Shown here: positions 18,393 through 30,228 of the stretch, one piece after another
How positions within the stretch are numbered: the stretch's first letter is position 1
Layout: every line of letters begins with the position of its first letter
Assembly (NCBI GenBank): GCA_026419775.2
Contig: JAOPGA020001632.1
Coordinates: 1 to 64,000 of the forward strand
Source of the DNA: Acrasis kona
Lineage: Eukaryota; Heterolobosea; Eutetramitea; Acrasida; Acrasidae
DNA length: 64,000 bases
Direction of reading: 5' to 3'
The notes under the pieces: model-generated
What the model was told of the DNA's origin: nothing
The model's database searches: none
What the model saw: the letters and a program-made list of their open reading frames with translations, nothing else
Translations under genes and position numbers: made by a program

Positions 18393-18917
18393 TTATAAAG
18401 GGGTAGATGTCATCTGGAGTATTGTTATTGGTTCCAGTGGCCTGCTGTTCTTATCCACAGGGACTAGCCCGAGCCTCTTCACAACATTCATTCCTGATTT
18501 CACTCTCCCAAAAATTGTGTATTTTCCATCTAACCAAGGACAAGGAGCGAGAGTAACAAAAAATTGACTTCCATTGGTGCCAGGGCCATTGTTAGCCATA
18601 GATAAAATACCAGCACCAGTGTGTCTGAGCTTTGGCGTTATTTCGTCTTCAAATTTACCTCCGAAAACACTCTCTCCACCCCTACCAGTTCCTGTTGGAT
18701 CACCACCCTGTACCATAAAGTCTTTAATAACACGGTGGAATAGAGCGTTATTATAATATCCTGTTGAAGCTAGCTGCCCGAAGTTGTAGCATGATTTCGG
18801 TGCGTCGTTGTAGTACAGTTCTAATTCAAACTCTCCAATTGATGTTTGTATCTTCACCTCTTTATATTGAATTGGTGCCTGAAAGGTGTTCGTGGGTTTT
18901 GGTAGGACAAGTGCCAT
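18393..18917 (-). CDS. PPIL1: Cyclophilin peptidyl-prolyl isomerase, PPIL1-like
   Basis: 174 residues, single exon. PPIL1-type cyclophilins join the spliceosome through the Prp19/SKIP proteins. The catalytic pattern is intact: the FHRVIKDFMVQGGD block with the active-site Arg, then GTGRGG, FEDE, LSMANNGPGTNGSQFFVT and WLDGKYTIFG (Trp present). The short N-terminus and the absence of extra domains match the PPIL1 size class. The start codon is 45 bp from the divergent RCC1 gene. Confidence 0.93.
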   Translation of the reverse strand: MALVLPKPTNTFQAPIQYKEVKIQTSIGEFELELYYNDAPKSCYNFGQLASTGYYNNALFHRVIKDFMVQGGDPTGTGRGGESVFGGKFEDEITPKLRHTGAGILSMANNGPGTNGSQFFVTLAPCPWLDGKYTIFGRVKSGMNVVKRLGLVPVDKNSRPLEPITILQMTSTPL

Positions 18918-18962
18918 ATTTTAGTTGAAGTTGAGAATTACAATTTATTGTACTAGAACAAG

Positions 18963-20198
18963 ATGAACCCTTCATATTATCGCTTGTTTCGTGCGCCAGC
19001 ATTCAAACAAACCAAACGACAAATCTCTAAACTAAACACTTTATCATGGGGTAATTTTGGTTCGATTCACGCTTATCTTGCTCCTAAGCACGTGACACTG
19101 CCTGGCGTGAAGAAGATCTCGTGTGGATATGATCATATGATGTATATAGACCAAAAAAATAACATTGGAATGTTTGGAAAGAACGCTTGTGGGCAGTTGG
19201 CAATAGATCCAGAAGAGGAGAGCATCATCAAAGAGCCAATACAGTTATTGAGCGAGCAGTTTGCCACCGAAGAGGAATACAAATTGATCAAACAAGACAT
19301 CCCTCAAGATCTCATCGATCCAGATCACATTAAATTTTCAGAAGTGTTTTGTGGTAGACAATTTACTTTCCTCTTATCTTTAGACCGTAAGAAATTGTTT
19401 GCTGTTGGTAACAACGACAGTGGGCAACTTGGCCTTGGTGTCAGACACAAAATCTTTCATAAAGTAATCCAAGTAAAGCTACCTACAGAGGGTGAAATAG
19501 AAAATGTCTATTGTGCTTATCATCATAACTTTGTAACAATGTGTAATGGAGATGTATATGTGTTTGGCATGAACAACTATGGTTGCCTTGGCACAGGAGA
19601 AGATTTTAACGAAATAAAGCCGCGTCATCTACCAGATCTCTCTGGGATTGTGAAACAAATTTCTGCATCAGCTACACATTCTGCATTTTTATTGAAGGAT
19701 GGGAATTTGCTAACCACAGGTCGTGGAATTGACGGACAACTGGGTCTTGAGCCTGACGTCAAGGTTGTGTATAGTCCTAAACAAGTAAAATGTCCTGATG
19801 ATTCTGGTTTTGATCACATTAGTTGTGGTGTCGCCCATACTCTTGCCATTAGTAAATTAGGTAATGTGTATTCTTGGGGTAAAGGACTCACTCTCGACAC
19901 TCGTCAGGGAGAAGATGAAAGACCCGACGAAACTGATGCAGAGCTTCTTTTAAACATTCCAAATTACAAATCATCCGATAAAACAATTTTGAGGAGTGGT
20001 GCCTACTTTAGCGTCTTGTATCACCCATCACTTGGTGTCATGGCACATGGTGTTGGTCAGGATGGACAGTTGGGTAATGGTGAGAGAAACGGTCTTTTTG
20101 GGTTTCAGAGTGTGGCCAATCAGCCTTCAAATTTAGAAATTGAGCAAATAGAGTGTGGGTTCAATTATGTCTTTGCCACCTCTCCAAACTGGAGTTAG
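18963..20198 (+). CDS. RCC1-repeat beta-propeller protein
   Basis: 411 residues, single exon. Repeats of the RCC1 type are spaced ~50 residues apart: FGKNACGQLAID, GNNDSGQLGLG, GMNNYGCLGTG, GRGIDGQLGLE, YSWGKGL and GVGQDGQLGNG. The length is near that of a full seven-bladed propeller. The N-terminus (YYRLFRAPAFKQTKRQ) is basic and amphipathic and could be a mitochondrial presequence, as in RCC1L-type proteins. Whether it is a Ran exchange factor cannot be judged; the characteristic RCC1 nuclear signals are not visible. Confidence 0.88.
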   Translation: MNPSYYRLFRAPAFKQTKRQISKLNTLSWGNFGSIHAYLAPKHVTLPGVKKISCGYDHMMYIDQKNNIGMFGKNACGQLAIDPEEESIIKEPIQLLSEQFATEEEYKLIKQDIPQDLIDPDHIKFSEVFCGRQFTFLLSLDRKKLFAVGNNDSGQLGLGVRHKIFHKVIQVKLPTEGEIENVYCAYHHNFVTMCNGDVYVFGMNNYGCLGTGEDFNEIKPRHLPDLSGIVKQISASATHSAFLLKDGNLLTTGRGIDGQLGLEPDVKVVYSPKQVKCPDDSGFDHISCGVAHTLAISKLGNVYSWGKGLTLDTRQGEDERPDETDAELLLNIPNYKSSDKTILRSGAYFSVLYHPSLGVMAHGVGQDGQLGNGERNGLFGFQSVANQPSNLEIEQIECGFNYVFATSPNWS

Positions 20199-20319
20199 AT
20201 AATAAAAACGAATCGTTGAATCTCCATTTGGCGCCTCAGATTAATATTACAGTTGACAGACACCACACTAACGGAACTGCTCTGCTTCATGTTCCTTGTG
20301 ACATATTTATAATATCCAT

Positions 20320-23291
20320 ATGGTTGTGCAACAAAGACCTAAACAAGGGTTCGGACTAGGAGAAGTTAAGAAGAATAAAAGGAAGCCAAAAAAAATCGAA
20401 GTTCCACAAAAACAATTCGCAAACAATGTAGTGGTACAAAAAACAGAGTCTCCACAAGCGGAGAATGATACAGATGAATATAAAAATGATTTGGCCTCAG
20501 GAGAGTCCAACATTCTAGTTGCTGTTCGGTTGAGGCCGCTGTTGAAAAAAGAAGTCGAATCAGACTGCAAAGACATTATTAGAGTCATGGACAAGAAGGT
20601 TGTGATTGTTTTGGATCCAGGCGTCGAGGCAGATGATGTTCTACGGCAAAACAGGTCGCGCGAAAAACGTTATGCATTTGACTATGTGTTTGATAATGTA
20701 ACCACTCAACAGGAAGTCTACAACAGCACTGTTAGGTAATTACATTAATTTTTATTTGTTTAAAAATGTTTAGTTTTTNATTGCCTTCTGTTTTGAATGG
20801 ATTTAATGCAACTGTTTTTGCATACGGAGCGACTGGAAGTGGAAAAACTTTTACAATGTTAGGGACCGAACAACAACCAGGAATCATGTTCTTGACACTT
20901 AACGACTTATTTGAAAAAGTCGCAGCTCATAATGCAGATAACAAAGTGTGCACAGTCACATTGTCTTACATTGAAGTCTACAATGAAGCCATCCGCGACC
21001 TACTCAACCCAACATCAGAGTACCTAGAGTTAAGAGAAGACCTGAAGGGAATAAAAATCGTAGGCGTGACCGAAATTCAAGCCACAGGAGCCAATCAAGT
21101 CATGAACTTGTTGAGGAAGGGAAACAAAAATAGATCCCAGGAACCAACAACAATGAACGAAGAGTCAAGTCGAAGTCATGCAGTGCTACAGGTGGTAATT
21201 GAACAAAAAGATAAAACTCCAAATACAAAGGAAATGATAAAAATAGGAAAGCTAAGTTTGATTGACTTGGCTGGTTCAGAGAGAGCGTCGGTCAGCAATG
21301 TATGTTTTGTAATGTTGTAGTTTTTTAATCTATTATAGAATAGAGGTCAAAGGTTACTGGAAGGTGCAAACATTAACAGATCTTTATTGGCATTAGGAAA
21401 CTGCATCAATGCACTAGGAGAGAAGGGAAATAAAGGCGCCTACGTTCCTTATCGCGATTCAAAGTTAACTAGGTTACTAAAGGATTCACTTGGAGGTAAT
21501 TGTAGGACGGTAATGATTGCCAACGTTGGACCAGCTCATTTCTGCGTGGAGGATACCACAAATACTTTGAAATATGCTGTACGTTAATTGTTCATCATGC
21601 ACTAATATGTTATAGAATAGAGCAAAGAACATCAAGACCACATTTACCAGAAACGTGTTGAACGTAGACCATCACATTGAAAAGTATACAAAAATCATTT
21701 CTGCACTACGATCAGAGGTTGTTGAGCTCACGGAGAAATTAGACGTAGTGACCCGTCAAGAAAGATCCAACGCAAAACTAGATTCAGACAATCAATCCTC
21801 CAACCAAGACTTTGAGAGGTTACGAAAGGTAATCATTCATCACTCATCATGTGTCATTAACATTGACAGGAAGTCATTAGCAACTTTGACGAAAGGATCC
21901 AACTAAGAAGACAACTTTTAGAATTGGAGCAGTTAGAGAGCCAAAACAGAATTGACTGCAACAAAATACAAGTAGAGATCTCAAGGTTCACAACCACCGC
22001 GACCGTTAATGTAGAAGGAGGCGAACCATCCACTCCAAGAACAGTCAAGCAAGCAAGAAGAGAGATGACCACGATCGTTCAAAACATGAAAAAGAATGTA
22101 AAGTTAAAGGCCTCACTAGAGAGTCAATTAGCAGAGTACGAAGAATCAGGACATTACCTAAGGAGCGAATTACAAGAATTAGCTTATTCAAAAGAAAAAA
22201 AATTTATTCTTGAATTGTTGTATCGAATCCATGTTATTGAACTTGAAAACATGGAACTCAGTGCAAGTGTTCAGTCTCAAAGTAGTACTTCCGACGAAAA
22301 AGATCTCCAAATCCAAAAACTAAGGCTTCAGCTTCAAGTAAGGGATAAGATCATACATGACCAGAGGTCCTTATTGACAAAGAATGGAATAACTTTTGAG
22401 CCCAATAATCCACACAACTTGTTACAATTTGATTCTTCAATAAATTTTAAAAATATTGATGTCTCTGCGAAAAGTCCATCCAAGTCAACTCTGACGGCCA
22501 ATGCGACCAAGATCATGTGGCAGTTGAAGAATGTAAATACATCTCACTCGTCACCTCATACGCCACATCCTCCCCCACTCAATCCATACACCCAACCCAT
22601 CACGTCCCCTCCAAGAAGTAAAAACAATCCTCCAGTGGTGGCAGGTGGCAGTGCTGATAAAGTTTTGCAAATGAGCAGTCAACTCCAAATGCTAAAGAAT
22701 AAGAGAAACAATGCTGAAGTCACAGGTTCCATCATACAACCCAAGAAGACCGTCTTGTCAAACTCTGCTGATGCTGTCGACATTCAACGAAGATCTGCTT
22801 TGGAAGAGTTGTCTCAGAATGGACTACCTGCCGTTGTCAACAAAGTAAATCCTGTTGCTTTAGAAGTAAGAGCTCCCCCACAACAAAGATTTCCTGCATT
22901 ATCACTCCTGAAGGGACGTGGTGTCAAACAAGACGCTCAACCATCTACTCAAGCATCCAAAAGCGACGAAGAAGGAGAGAACTCTGTTCCACCGCCCAAG
23001 AAGATCAACAACAGTCAGCACTACGTTCCTCGTGTCTCCCAACAAGATGTTGTCTCCAAACCAACTGCACAGTTCCCCGTGGCAAGAAAATTAAACTTTG
23101 TACCAGAGAACAGTCCTTATTATGATGCCTTCAAGAAGAATCTGCTCTCAAAAAATGTACAAAATGTGAACAAGAAAAAGTTGCCTCCCAAGATCAACCA
23201 ACAGGTCCAACGTTCTTACCTAAAACCTCATACGGATGATATTTTGATACACGGCAACAAACAAAAAACAAAGTCATTACAAAGTTTATAA
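20320..23291 (+). CDS. Kinesin-8 family motor protein
   Basis: Exons 20320-20735, 20774-21299, 21339-21578, 21616-21828 and 21870-23291; 938 residues. The motor domain (about residues 60-430) has [11 protein letters not shown], the P-loop [23 protein letters not shown] (switch I), LIDLAGSER (switch II) and [16 protein letters not shown]. The neck region NRAKNIKT followed by [16 protein letters not shown] is typical of kinesin-8 (KIF18/KIF19/Kip3), which walk to microtubule plus ends and shorten microtubules in spindles or cilia. A coiled coil follows, then a basic, Pro/Ser-rich tail. An ambiguous base at 20779 lies in a codon TNA; two of its four readings would be stops, so T (Leu) or C (Ser) is expected. 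Confidence 0.93.
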
Positions 23292-23296
23292 ATGTT

Positions 23297-24205
23297 TTAT
23301 TTTGTGGTGTTGATGCTTGACCTGTGGTGATGTCTTAATAGCTCCTCAACGACGAATGTTTCTTTCGTGTTGATGGTAATGATGAGATTGTAGAATGCTT
23401 GGTTGTCGTCTTCGGTTAACAGTTTATGATCGTTGATGATTGTACTTTAAATGTGTGAATCATAATTGCAATAAAAGAAAGTACCTGTAAACATGTGCAA
23501 TCTTGTTTTCGTCTATTGGTTCATCATGATTTGTAATTGATTTTTGATTTTGATTCCGACTATAATATTTGTTCCTTAGCGCATCGACGGCATCTTGATC
23601 TTTGTTGGGAGTAGTAGCTTGACTTTTTTGTGATTTGTTGAATAATAAAAGTACATCTTGAGGAATTTTAATGAAAAAATTTGATGTAATTTGTACCTGC
23701 GTAATAATACATGTAGATGGTATGCAAGAATAATTGTCTTTCTTGCTTCGTTTTTAGTTGACCTACCAACTTTTGAAACTCCAGTGAATGTTCAACAAAG
23801 TATTGCATGTTTTGTTCGAAGAAGTGTATGGTGTTTTGAACGTAAGCGTACTTGACAGATTGTTAAAAATAAACACAAGTGTGGTCTTACTGCATTGCCT
23901 GGTTTGACTTGATCTCTTAAATTTTTTAAATGTTGACGCTTGTGTTCTAATAGAGCTTCCGAGTCTTTTGAGATTTCTTTGGTTTGTTCCTTTTTTTGTT
24001 TCATATCAATCAACATTGAGATTAAAGAAGCAGAGTCAAATTTTTGTTGTTCATTATCCATCAACAATTTCTTCTGTTCCTCTTTAGTCTTGTCCCTTTG
24101 TTTTTTCACCTGTTCCTGATAATCGCGCAAAAACGTATCTACAAAAGCAGTTTCATTTTTCCGCACCGACGACTTTTCTGTTGACTTGAAACTGGTCTTC
24201 TTCAT
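23297..24205 (-). CDS. Coiled-coil protein, unrecognised
   Basis: Exons (minus strand) 23891-24205, 23697-23850, 23485-23656 and 23297-23444, with three introns of 40 bp; 262 residues. The phases fit throughout. The first half is a Lys/Glu/Gln-rich coiled coil (VKKQRDKTKEEQKKLL, LLEHKRQHLKNLRDQV). The second half has a helical segment FFEQNMQYFVEHSLEFQKL and HTIYMYYYADVLLLF. There are no signal or membrane segments. I do not recognise the family. It ends 5 bp from the convergent kinesin stop codon and starts 56 bp downstream of the next minus-strand gene's stop. Confidence 0.72.
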
Positions 24206-24261
24206 GACACAAAAAGATCTTTACAAAAACAATCAATGGATTACATGTAAGCAAAAGTTTA

Positions 24262-25164
24262 TTATTCATTGTCGCTTTCATGTGATGTATCAGCACTATT
24301 TGTATAAAACTCAGATTTTGTAAGTGGAAGGTTGTGATATTCTCTTGACATGACATCCATCCTGTAACCTTCTTGGTCCTGTAAGATCTTTGCTGTTGCT
24401 AAGGTTCCCTTGCTCGGACTATATGCTTCAGGCGAAACGGCAGGCGGCATGGTATGCTTAATTAACTCTCTTTCTTGTTTGCTATCACCAGTGGTCAATC
24501 CATCCGTTCGCTCATTATGAGGTATAAACATGCTGTATCCAAGACTCTTTTTAAAGTGTTGTAGCTCTTCAGGTGAGTGTTTGCTTAATTGTGTCCACGT
24601 CGTTGTTCCTGAAAGTTTATCATTTCTCTCAAAAGCTCTTTTTTGTTCTGCTTGTGTACCTTTAATTTCGCTGTATGATTTCAAACGGCCTTCTATGATG
24701 GGCTTAGGTGTCTCTTGTATCTCGTCATCTAAATTTCGTTGTGCGGTGTATATCCTATGTTGATCTCTTTCCTTGATGCCCCAGAGCATTTGTATTCTTT
24801 GAGAAATTTCGTTAGACGCTTCAAGTTGCATTACATCCCTTTCATAGTGACGGATCTCCCGTTTTGTTTTGGGCTTCGCCTTTGGTTTATCTTGAGCAAC
24901 AGGCGACGTAACAGGTGTGATGGGTATAATGGGTGTGAAATTCTTGGTAGCTCTCAAAGAATAACACTTTTTCATGCTCTCTTCCGTTAAAATTACATTT
25001 TCTTTTACTAGTTTTTTAAAGTTGTTGGCGATACTTTGATGTCTCTTTAACGCTTTATTACTCTGGTGGCGAATTTGAACAGTATTAGACAGAGCATTAT
25101 TTATTGTGTGGTTGTAAATATAGTTAACATTGCTTGGGAGGGCATTTATGATGGATCTTTTCAT
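24262..25164 (-). CDS. Basic protein of unknown function, possibly mitochondrial
   Basis: 300 residues, single exon from the ATG at 25164. The first ~60 residues are basic, Ser/Asn-rich and almost free of acid (ALPSNVNYIYNHTINN, VQIRHQSNKALKRHQS), which would fit a mitochondrial presequence. The rest is hydrophilic, with a conserved-looking block GTTTWTQLSKHSPEELQ and a C-terminal segment YRMDVMSREYHNLPLTKS. No family is recognised; the composition would suit a lineage-specific ribosomal or structural protein, but that is speculation. The 25165-25391 gap towards SmE holds nothing I can name. Confidence 0.6.
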   Translation of the reverse strand: MKRSIINALPSNVNYIYNHTINNALSNTVQIRHQSNKALKRHQSIANNFKKLVKENVILTEESMKKCYSLRATKNFTPIIPITPVTSPVAQDKPKAKPKTKREIRHYERDVMQLEASNEISQRIQMLWGIKERDQHRIYTAQRNLDDEIQETPKPIIEGRLKSYSEIKGTQAEQKRAFERNDKLSGTTTWTQLSKHSPEELQHFKKSLGYSMFIPHNERTDGLTTGDSKQERELIKHTMPPAVSPEAYSPSKGTLATAKILQDQEGYRMDVMSREYHNLPLTKSEFYTNSADTSHESDNE

Positions 25165-25391
25165 TTTATGGCTACTTGAATATTTTCACAATGTGTGTTT
25201 CGTTTTAAACAAATCAAGTTGACTGTTGCTCTCTCGTTTAAAATATCATGCGGTCCTTCAATTAGGGAAAATAAAAAAGGAATTTCCTTGCGAGCGCGGA
25301 AACATAATGCCAGCAGCTGCTTAATCCAACACAATGGAATAGGTAGTTTGCAACAGTAGTAGTACAACAAACGAAGTAAAGTAAATTCATT

Positions 25392-25779
25392 TTATTTAGA
25401 TACTTCCCGGACAAGTGCAATGTTATCACCTTTTAGCATGATCCTGCCGATTGATTTGCTTACATTCTTCTTAACATATACTTCAACTGCATCATCAAGT
25501 ACGACGTTCATATATTCATCAAACCCCTACAAACATTTTTAACTAGGTAATAATTAATATTCTTACAATTAGTTTTCCTTCAATACGCATTTTTGTATCT
25601 TCATATAACCATAACTGTATCCTCGCACCCTAAAAAAAGTAATAATTTAATAAAAACCCAAGTGGAACACTCACCACTTTGAGGAACTCAAACACCTGTT
25701 TCTGTATCGAATGTTAATATGGTTGCGTTTAAATTATTCTTACAATAGGTGTGGTCATGATCTTCTGTACCCTCATCAT
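25392..25779 (-). CDS. SNRPE: Small nuclear ribonucleoprotein SmE
   Basis: Four small exons on the minus strand: 25744-25779 (36 nt), 25675-25701 (27 nt), 25567-25629 (63 nt) and 25392-25526 (135 nt), with introns of 40-45 bp and all phases zero. They encode 86 residues, against about 92 in animals. The Sm1 motif is clear ([32 protein letters not shown]) and so is Sm2 ([13 protein letters not shown]), matching SmE closely. SmE is part of the heptameric ring on spliceosomal U1, U2, U4 and U5 RNAs. The gene is easy to miss because no exon reaches 50 codons. The ATG at 25779 is followed directly by a second Met. Confidence 0.92.
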
Positions 25780-25983
25780 CTTCGGTTCTGCCTATGTTCA
25801 ATTTATATAATGAAGCCAACTTGAATTAATTGTAATGCAATTAGATAGAAGACGTTCTTGTCAGTATGTTTCCATGCAGCGTGAATCATTCTCGCTATGC
25901 TGAGTTCTAAGAGAGATCGAACATTCATTGAAGTCGTTCAATTACAAAGTGAAGAAGTAATTTTGTAATGAAATAAACCTAGG

Positions 25984-28673
25984 ATGTCGTTTCTATTCAA
26001 GAGTAAGCTATCACTTTATGACGTCTCACAATTCGCAGAAAAGCCCGGGGGCGAAGAGAATGAGGTATCTCAGATGGTAAAAGATATTTACATCAATGAA
26101 TGCTCGAAAATCAACGTACAACCTCACGACATGGTCACGTTAAAATTAAAGAAGGGTATACAAAGGTCTTTCAGAAATGAAAGTATGCAAGGATCTAGTA
26201 TCATCACAAAAATATCAAACAGAGGGAATGGAAAAGAGCGAAGAGTATCTTTTAGAAAACTAGGAATAGCTGACGAACAAGTTCAATGCATATGCGCTTG
26301 TCTTCAGCACCCAAACATACCCCCTCAGTCCCAATTTAACAGCATCATATTTTCTAAAAATAAGATATCAGATGTTGGCGCCAAATTCATTTCTGGCTTG
26401 ATCCAATCTTGCAAGTCCCTATCATTGGTAGATTTATCCAACAACAACATAACGTAAGATTAAACTTTGTTGTTTATTAAATCCTTTATAGTTCTGAGGG
26501 TGCCGTGTACATTAAATTAGCATGCATCAAGAGAGCAGTACCTCTACAGGTCAACCTCCTTGGTAATCAAATGAACAAGGAATTTGCAATGACTTTTATC
26601 AAAAGTTGTCTAAGCATACAAATGAACTGTAACAACTCTCCGTCAAGCAACAACCTTACAATCAACCAAAAAAACTTCGATTTTCTAGAACATGACGAAA
26701 CCACTACATCATCCGTCATTTCCCCAACAAACATGTCATCACCAACAAATACATCACCATCACCTCCACATTCCCGTCATTTCTCAATCTCTGACGCGGC
26801 GACACAGAGTACATTCGAAAAACAACAAATTACATTCACAACGACGTCTGCACAAGCGGACTTGAAAAATACATTTGGTGACGACGATAATGATTTCGAA
26901 GTCGACTTTAATAAAATGTCACCAGAACAACCAAACACAATCACTCAACCAACAAATCGCTCTCCAAACAAATCACCACCAATTGAAAAACATGATGATG
27001 ATCATTGTTTCGACTTTAATGATGACGATCGTTTCGGAACCGCACTTGATTTTGGAAAAGTAGACATAACAAAAGAAAAAACGCAATCGGCTCCAATTCA
27101 CAATCAAGACAATGATTTGAATTTTGATTTTGAAGATGTTTTAAATGATTCATTTCGACAGCAAGATGTCATATCGGATGATGACCATGCAATGGACGTG
27201 ACCATTGTGAATGGTCCGCCCATCTATGAACATGATTTTAGTGAAAAGTGTGTTGGGTCAACCATACTACAATCTTTACAAAATAACGACAATCTTTTCC
27301 AACAAATTACTTCATTGTGTTTATCTCATAATCAATTATCTAGCATCGATTATTTACCTGAGAGTGTTCAATATCTTGACTTGTCCTTTAATAAAATAAA
27401 AATATTGAGCGGGTGTTTTTCTTTTTTGAAGAAATTAAAATTTTGTAATCTCCGTTACAATCTGATAGATGATGTTTATGACTCTAGATTATCAGAGTGT
27501 TTAGAATTAGAACAATTAGATGTATCACATAACCAACTCGGCGATTGTTTTTATATATCGACATGTCAATCCTTAAAGGTTTTGGATCTATCCTTCAATA
27601 ACATTAAAGCAAAAACAAGCATCAGAGGACTTTCTTTGATGATTAGGTTGGAGTCACTAGGAATCGTGGGCAATCCATTAACAAGAAGAACATCCGAACA
27701 TCTTAGAATGTTTTTATTGACACTTTCTCCCAACTTGAAATATGTTGATGGAAAGGTGTTGACTAAGCACAATAGAAATAAAGGTTATGTTGTTGCTAAG
27801 GCTGCCATGACTCCCACAAAAGTCGAAGCAATTACGAAACATGTCAACACACCATCTAGTCCACCATCATCTACTGTTTCATCACCAAGAGTACAAAACA
27901 AAATATCTAGTCCTAGAACTCCAACATATGGAAGGACATCAAAAGCTCTTTTTGTAAAGAGTCCGGAACCACCTCAGAGTGCCAATAACATCCCTACACC
28001 AATAAAAACAAAATCTTCTTCGCCTACAAAATATACTATGAGTCCAGGTCTAATTAAACTAGCATACAGTAAACCAAATACGCCAAGTCCAAATATAGAA
28101 CCATCAAAAAAAGTCACCAAGAGCACATCAATAAAGGCGTTAGAACGACTAAGCATCCCTAAGCAAGTCATCAACAACGACCATCTAGTGAAGCCTATTA
28201 AAAGTACATTTACAAACAAGACGGCAACAACCAACATTACCAACAACATTCAAGAGGAAAAGAACGATAATGCAACGGAAGAAAGTGACACCGACACTAG
28301 TATTTCATCTGTGAATTTGGACACTCTTGTGCTGCCTTCCATGACAGCCGAAGAGAGGGAGAAATTGAATGCCAAACTTGATAACATTAGATCGGACTTC
28401 AAGGCCACAAGAGCTGCTTACATTACATTATCTGGTTTCAAACTAGATTCCATCAATGCCGATGAGATTATTGAATTCAAGCATCTCATAGAGACATGTG
28501 ATTTGTTTGTAGAGTGTGAAATTTCTAACGAGTTTCGTGACTTACTTGGTCCACTCTTATCCAACATTGACTCACTAGTGGTCAAGACCAATAAACTGAA
28601 ACAAAAACTTAAGAGCATGTTCAAACTGTTTGAAGATCAATGTATACAAGTTTTATTAAAAGATGATGCATAA
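25984..28673 (+). CDS. Leucine-rich-repeat protein with long disordered linker
   Basis: Exons 25984-26453 and 26492-28673; 883 residues. Two LRR blocks occur: an RNI-like one at the N-terminus (FNSIIFSKNKISDVGAKF, LSLVDLSNNNIT) and an SDS22-like one in the middle (SLCLSHNQLSSIDYLP, VQYLDLSFNKIKIL, LEQLDVSHNQLGD, LKVLDLSFNNIK, LESLGIVGNPL), closed by an LRRcap-like YVDGK. Between the blocks is an acidic Asp/Asn-rich linker. The C-terminal ~300 residues are Ser/Thr/Pro-rich, ending in a predicted coiled coil. SDS22-type LRRs are common in centrosomal and ciliary scaffold proteins; the exact role is unknown. Confidence 0.82.
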
Positions 28674-28798
28674 CTTATACTGTTTGTTGTTCTTCTCCTA
28701 GACTGGAATCTTTGTCGACAGGTTGATGATGTTTTTGAGAATTTTCACTCCCCAATTTTTCTCCGCCAGTTACAAAACACAAGACGTCATCAATCATC

Positions 28799-30216
28799 AT
28801 GTCCTCAGATATACGCAATATCTTGGGCCTTAATATACATGACCTCAGCACGAGTCCAAGAGTTTGGTTAGTGGTGCCATGTTTGATACCAGTGGTGATG
28901 GGAAATAGTGGCGGTGTTGGCCTAACATCAATCGGCCTTGGAGGCTTACTGATGAGTAAGTTTTGTTATGTACTTTTACTAACTATTTAGGTCGTGGTGT
29001 TGAAGATTTGTATTTTTGCAATAGTTCAAGGGATCCATATCATAAATTACTTTACTCGTTCGGAACCATAACCATTGCAGCGGGTGTAATCAATTATGGA
29101 CTTGGCATAACAAATCAAGAAAATCCTGGAAATCATATAGTGAAGAAAATCAAGCAGGTGTGGCGGTCGTCATTTGGGGCGTTGGGTATAATTGCGGGTT
29201 CATTTTTCATTTTAGATGGAGTCCTCAGCACCAAACCAAACCTTCTACCAAGTAACACGATAACAAACATTATAACAAATAGACATTTGTATTTTGACCC
29301 AGAAATCATTAGAGATGAATCATTAAAAACTTTTGCTAACGTTTGTATTACAATGTTCCAACAATTAAAAATCGTTGGTGGATCGGCTTTAATCATTGCT
29401 TCCATTCAGGACACATCAAGAGAGTTAGGAATTAGATCCACAAGTTATTGTTATGATAATACACTTTACTATTTAAAAAGGTTTTTAGGATATGTGTTTC
29501 CGGATGATAGTTATTTTGGTGCGGTTGTGTGTCTCTTTGGTGCCGGGACTGCTTTTGATGGTTGGCGTCGGTTGATACAAGCTAATCATGGTGTTTATGA
29601 TATTATTAAAAATGTAGAGATTGCTGCTGGTGGTACTGCAATTTACTATGGTCAAAAGATTATTACCAAAGCATTAAATAAAGATTTCTCTGGTTACAAG
29701 GATTTGCCTTTGGCTAGTTCTTATCTTGGTGTTTCCACTACTCTTTTCAAGTATACATTGATTGATGTAATGCAAAATAATCCATCTTTTGTGAAGCCTG
29801 TCAGCATGAAAAATCTTGTAAGTTCCCTTTTGGTAATGAGTCTTGGTTATAACGGAGTACTGAGCTTGTTAAAGGCGGCTATGGGTCCGTTCGGACAGAC
29901 GGGAGATGATGTTTGTAGAAAGTTTACAAAACACACGGCAAATGGAGTTTGGGCTGGTATTAGTGCTCTGAGCAGCATTGTGAGTGCTCAACATACTTTT
30001 GATTATTTCACCAAGCAACCGGTTACAATTGAGAACGGAATCAAGTCCTCTCTCACTTGTGCAGCTGGTTTGTTCTGTTATTACTCTGCGTTCGACTTCT
30101 TATTAGGCAACAGACCATCACCTGATACTTTTGTCAAAAAGTTATCGAGGGCGTTAGTATCAAGTGCTGCAATTTCTGGACTAGTCTACTTTTATAAGAA
30201 AGTAAACATCAAATAA
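28799..30216 (+). CDS. Hydrophobic membrane protein, unrecognised
   Basis: Exons 28799-28955 and 28991-30216 with a 35-bp intron; 460 residues. Several Gly/Ala-rich hydrophobic segments alternate with short loops: PRVWLVVPCLIPVVMG, SFGTITIAAGVINYGLG, FGALGIIAGSFFILDG, KIVGGSALIIASI, SYFGAVVCLFGAGTAF, VEIAAGGTAIYYG, VSSLLVMSLGYNGVLSLL and CAAGLFCYYSAFDFLLG. The regular spacing suggests internal repeats of a two-helix unit. There is no signal peptide and no known family motif. It ends 12 bp from the convergent esterase gene. Confidence 0.72.
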
Positions 30217-30228
30217 AAGCATATAACT

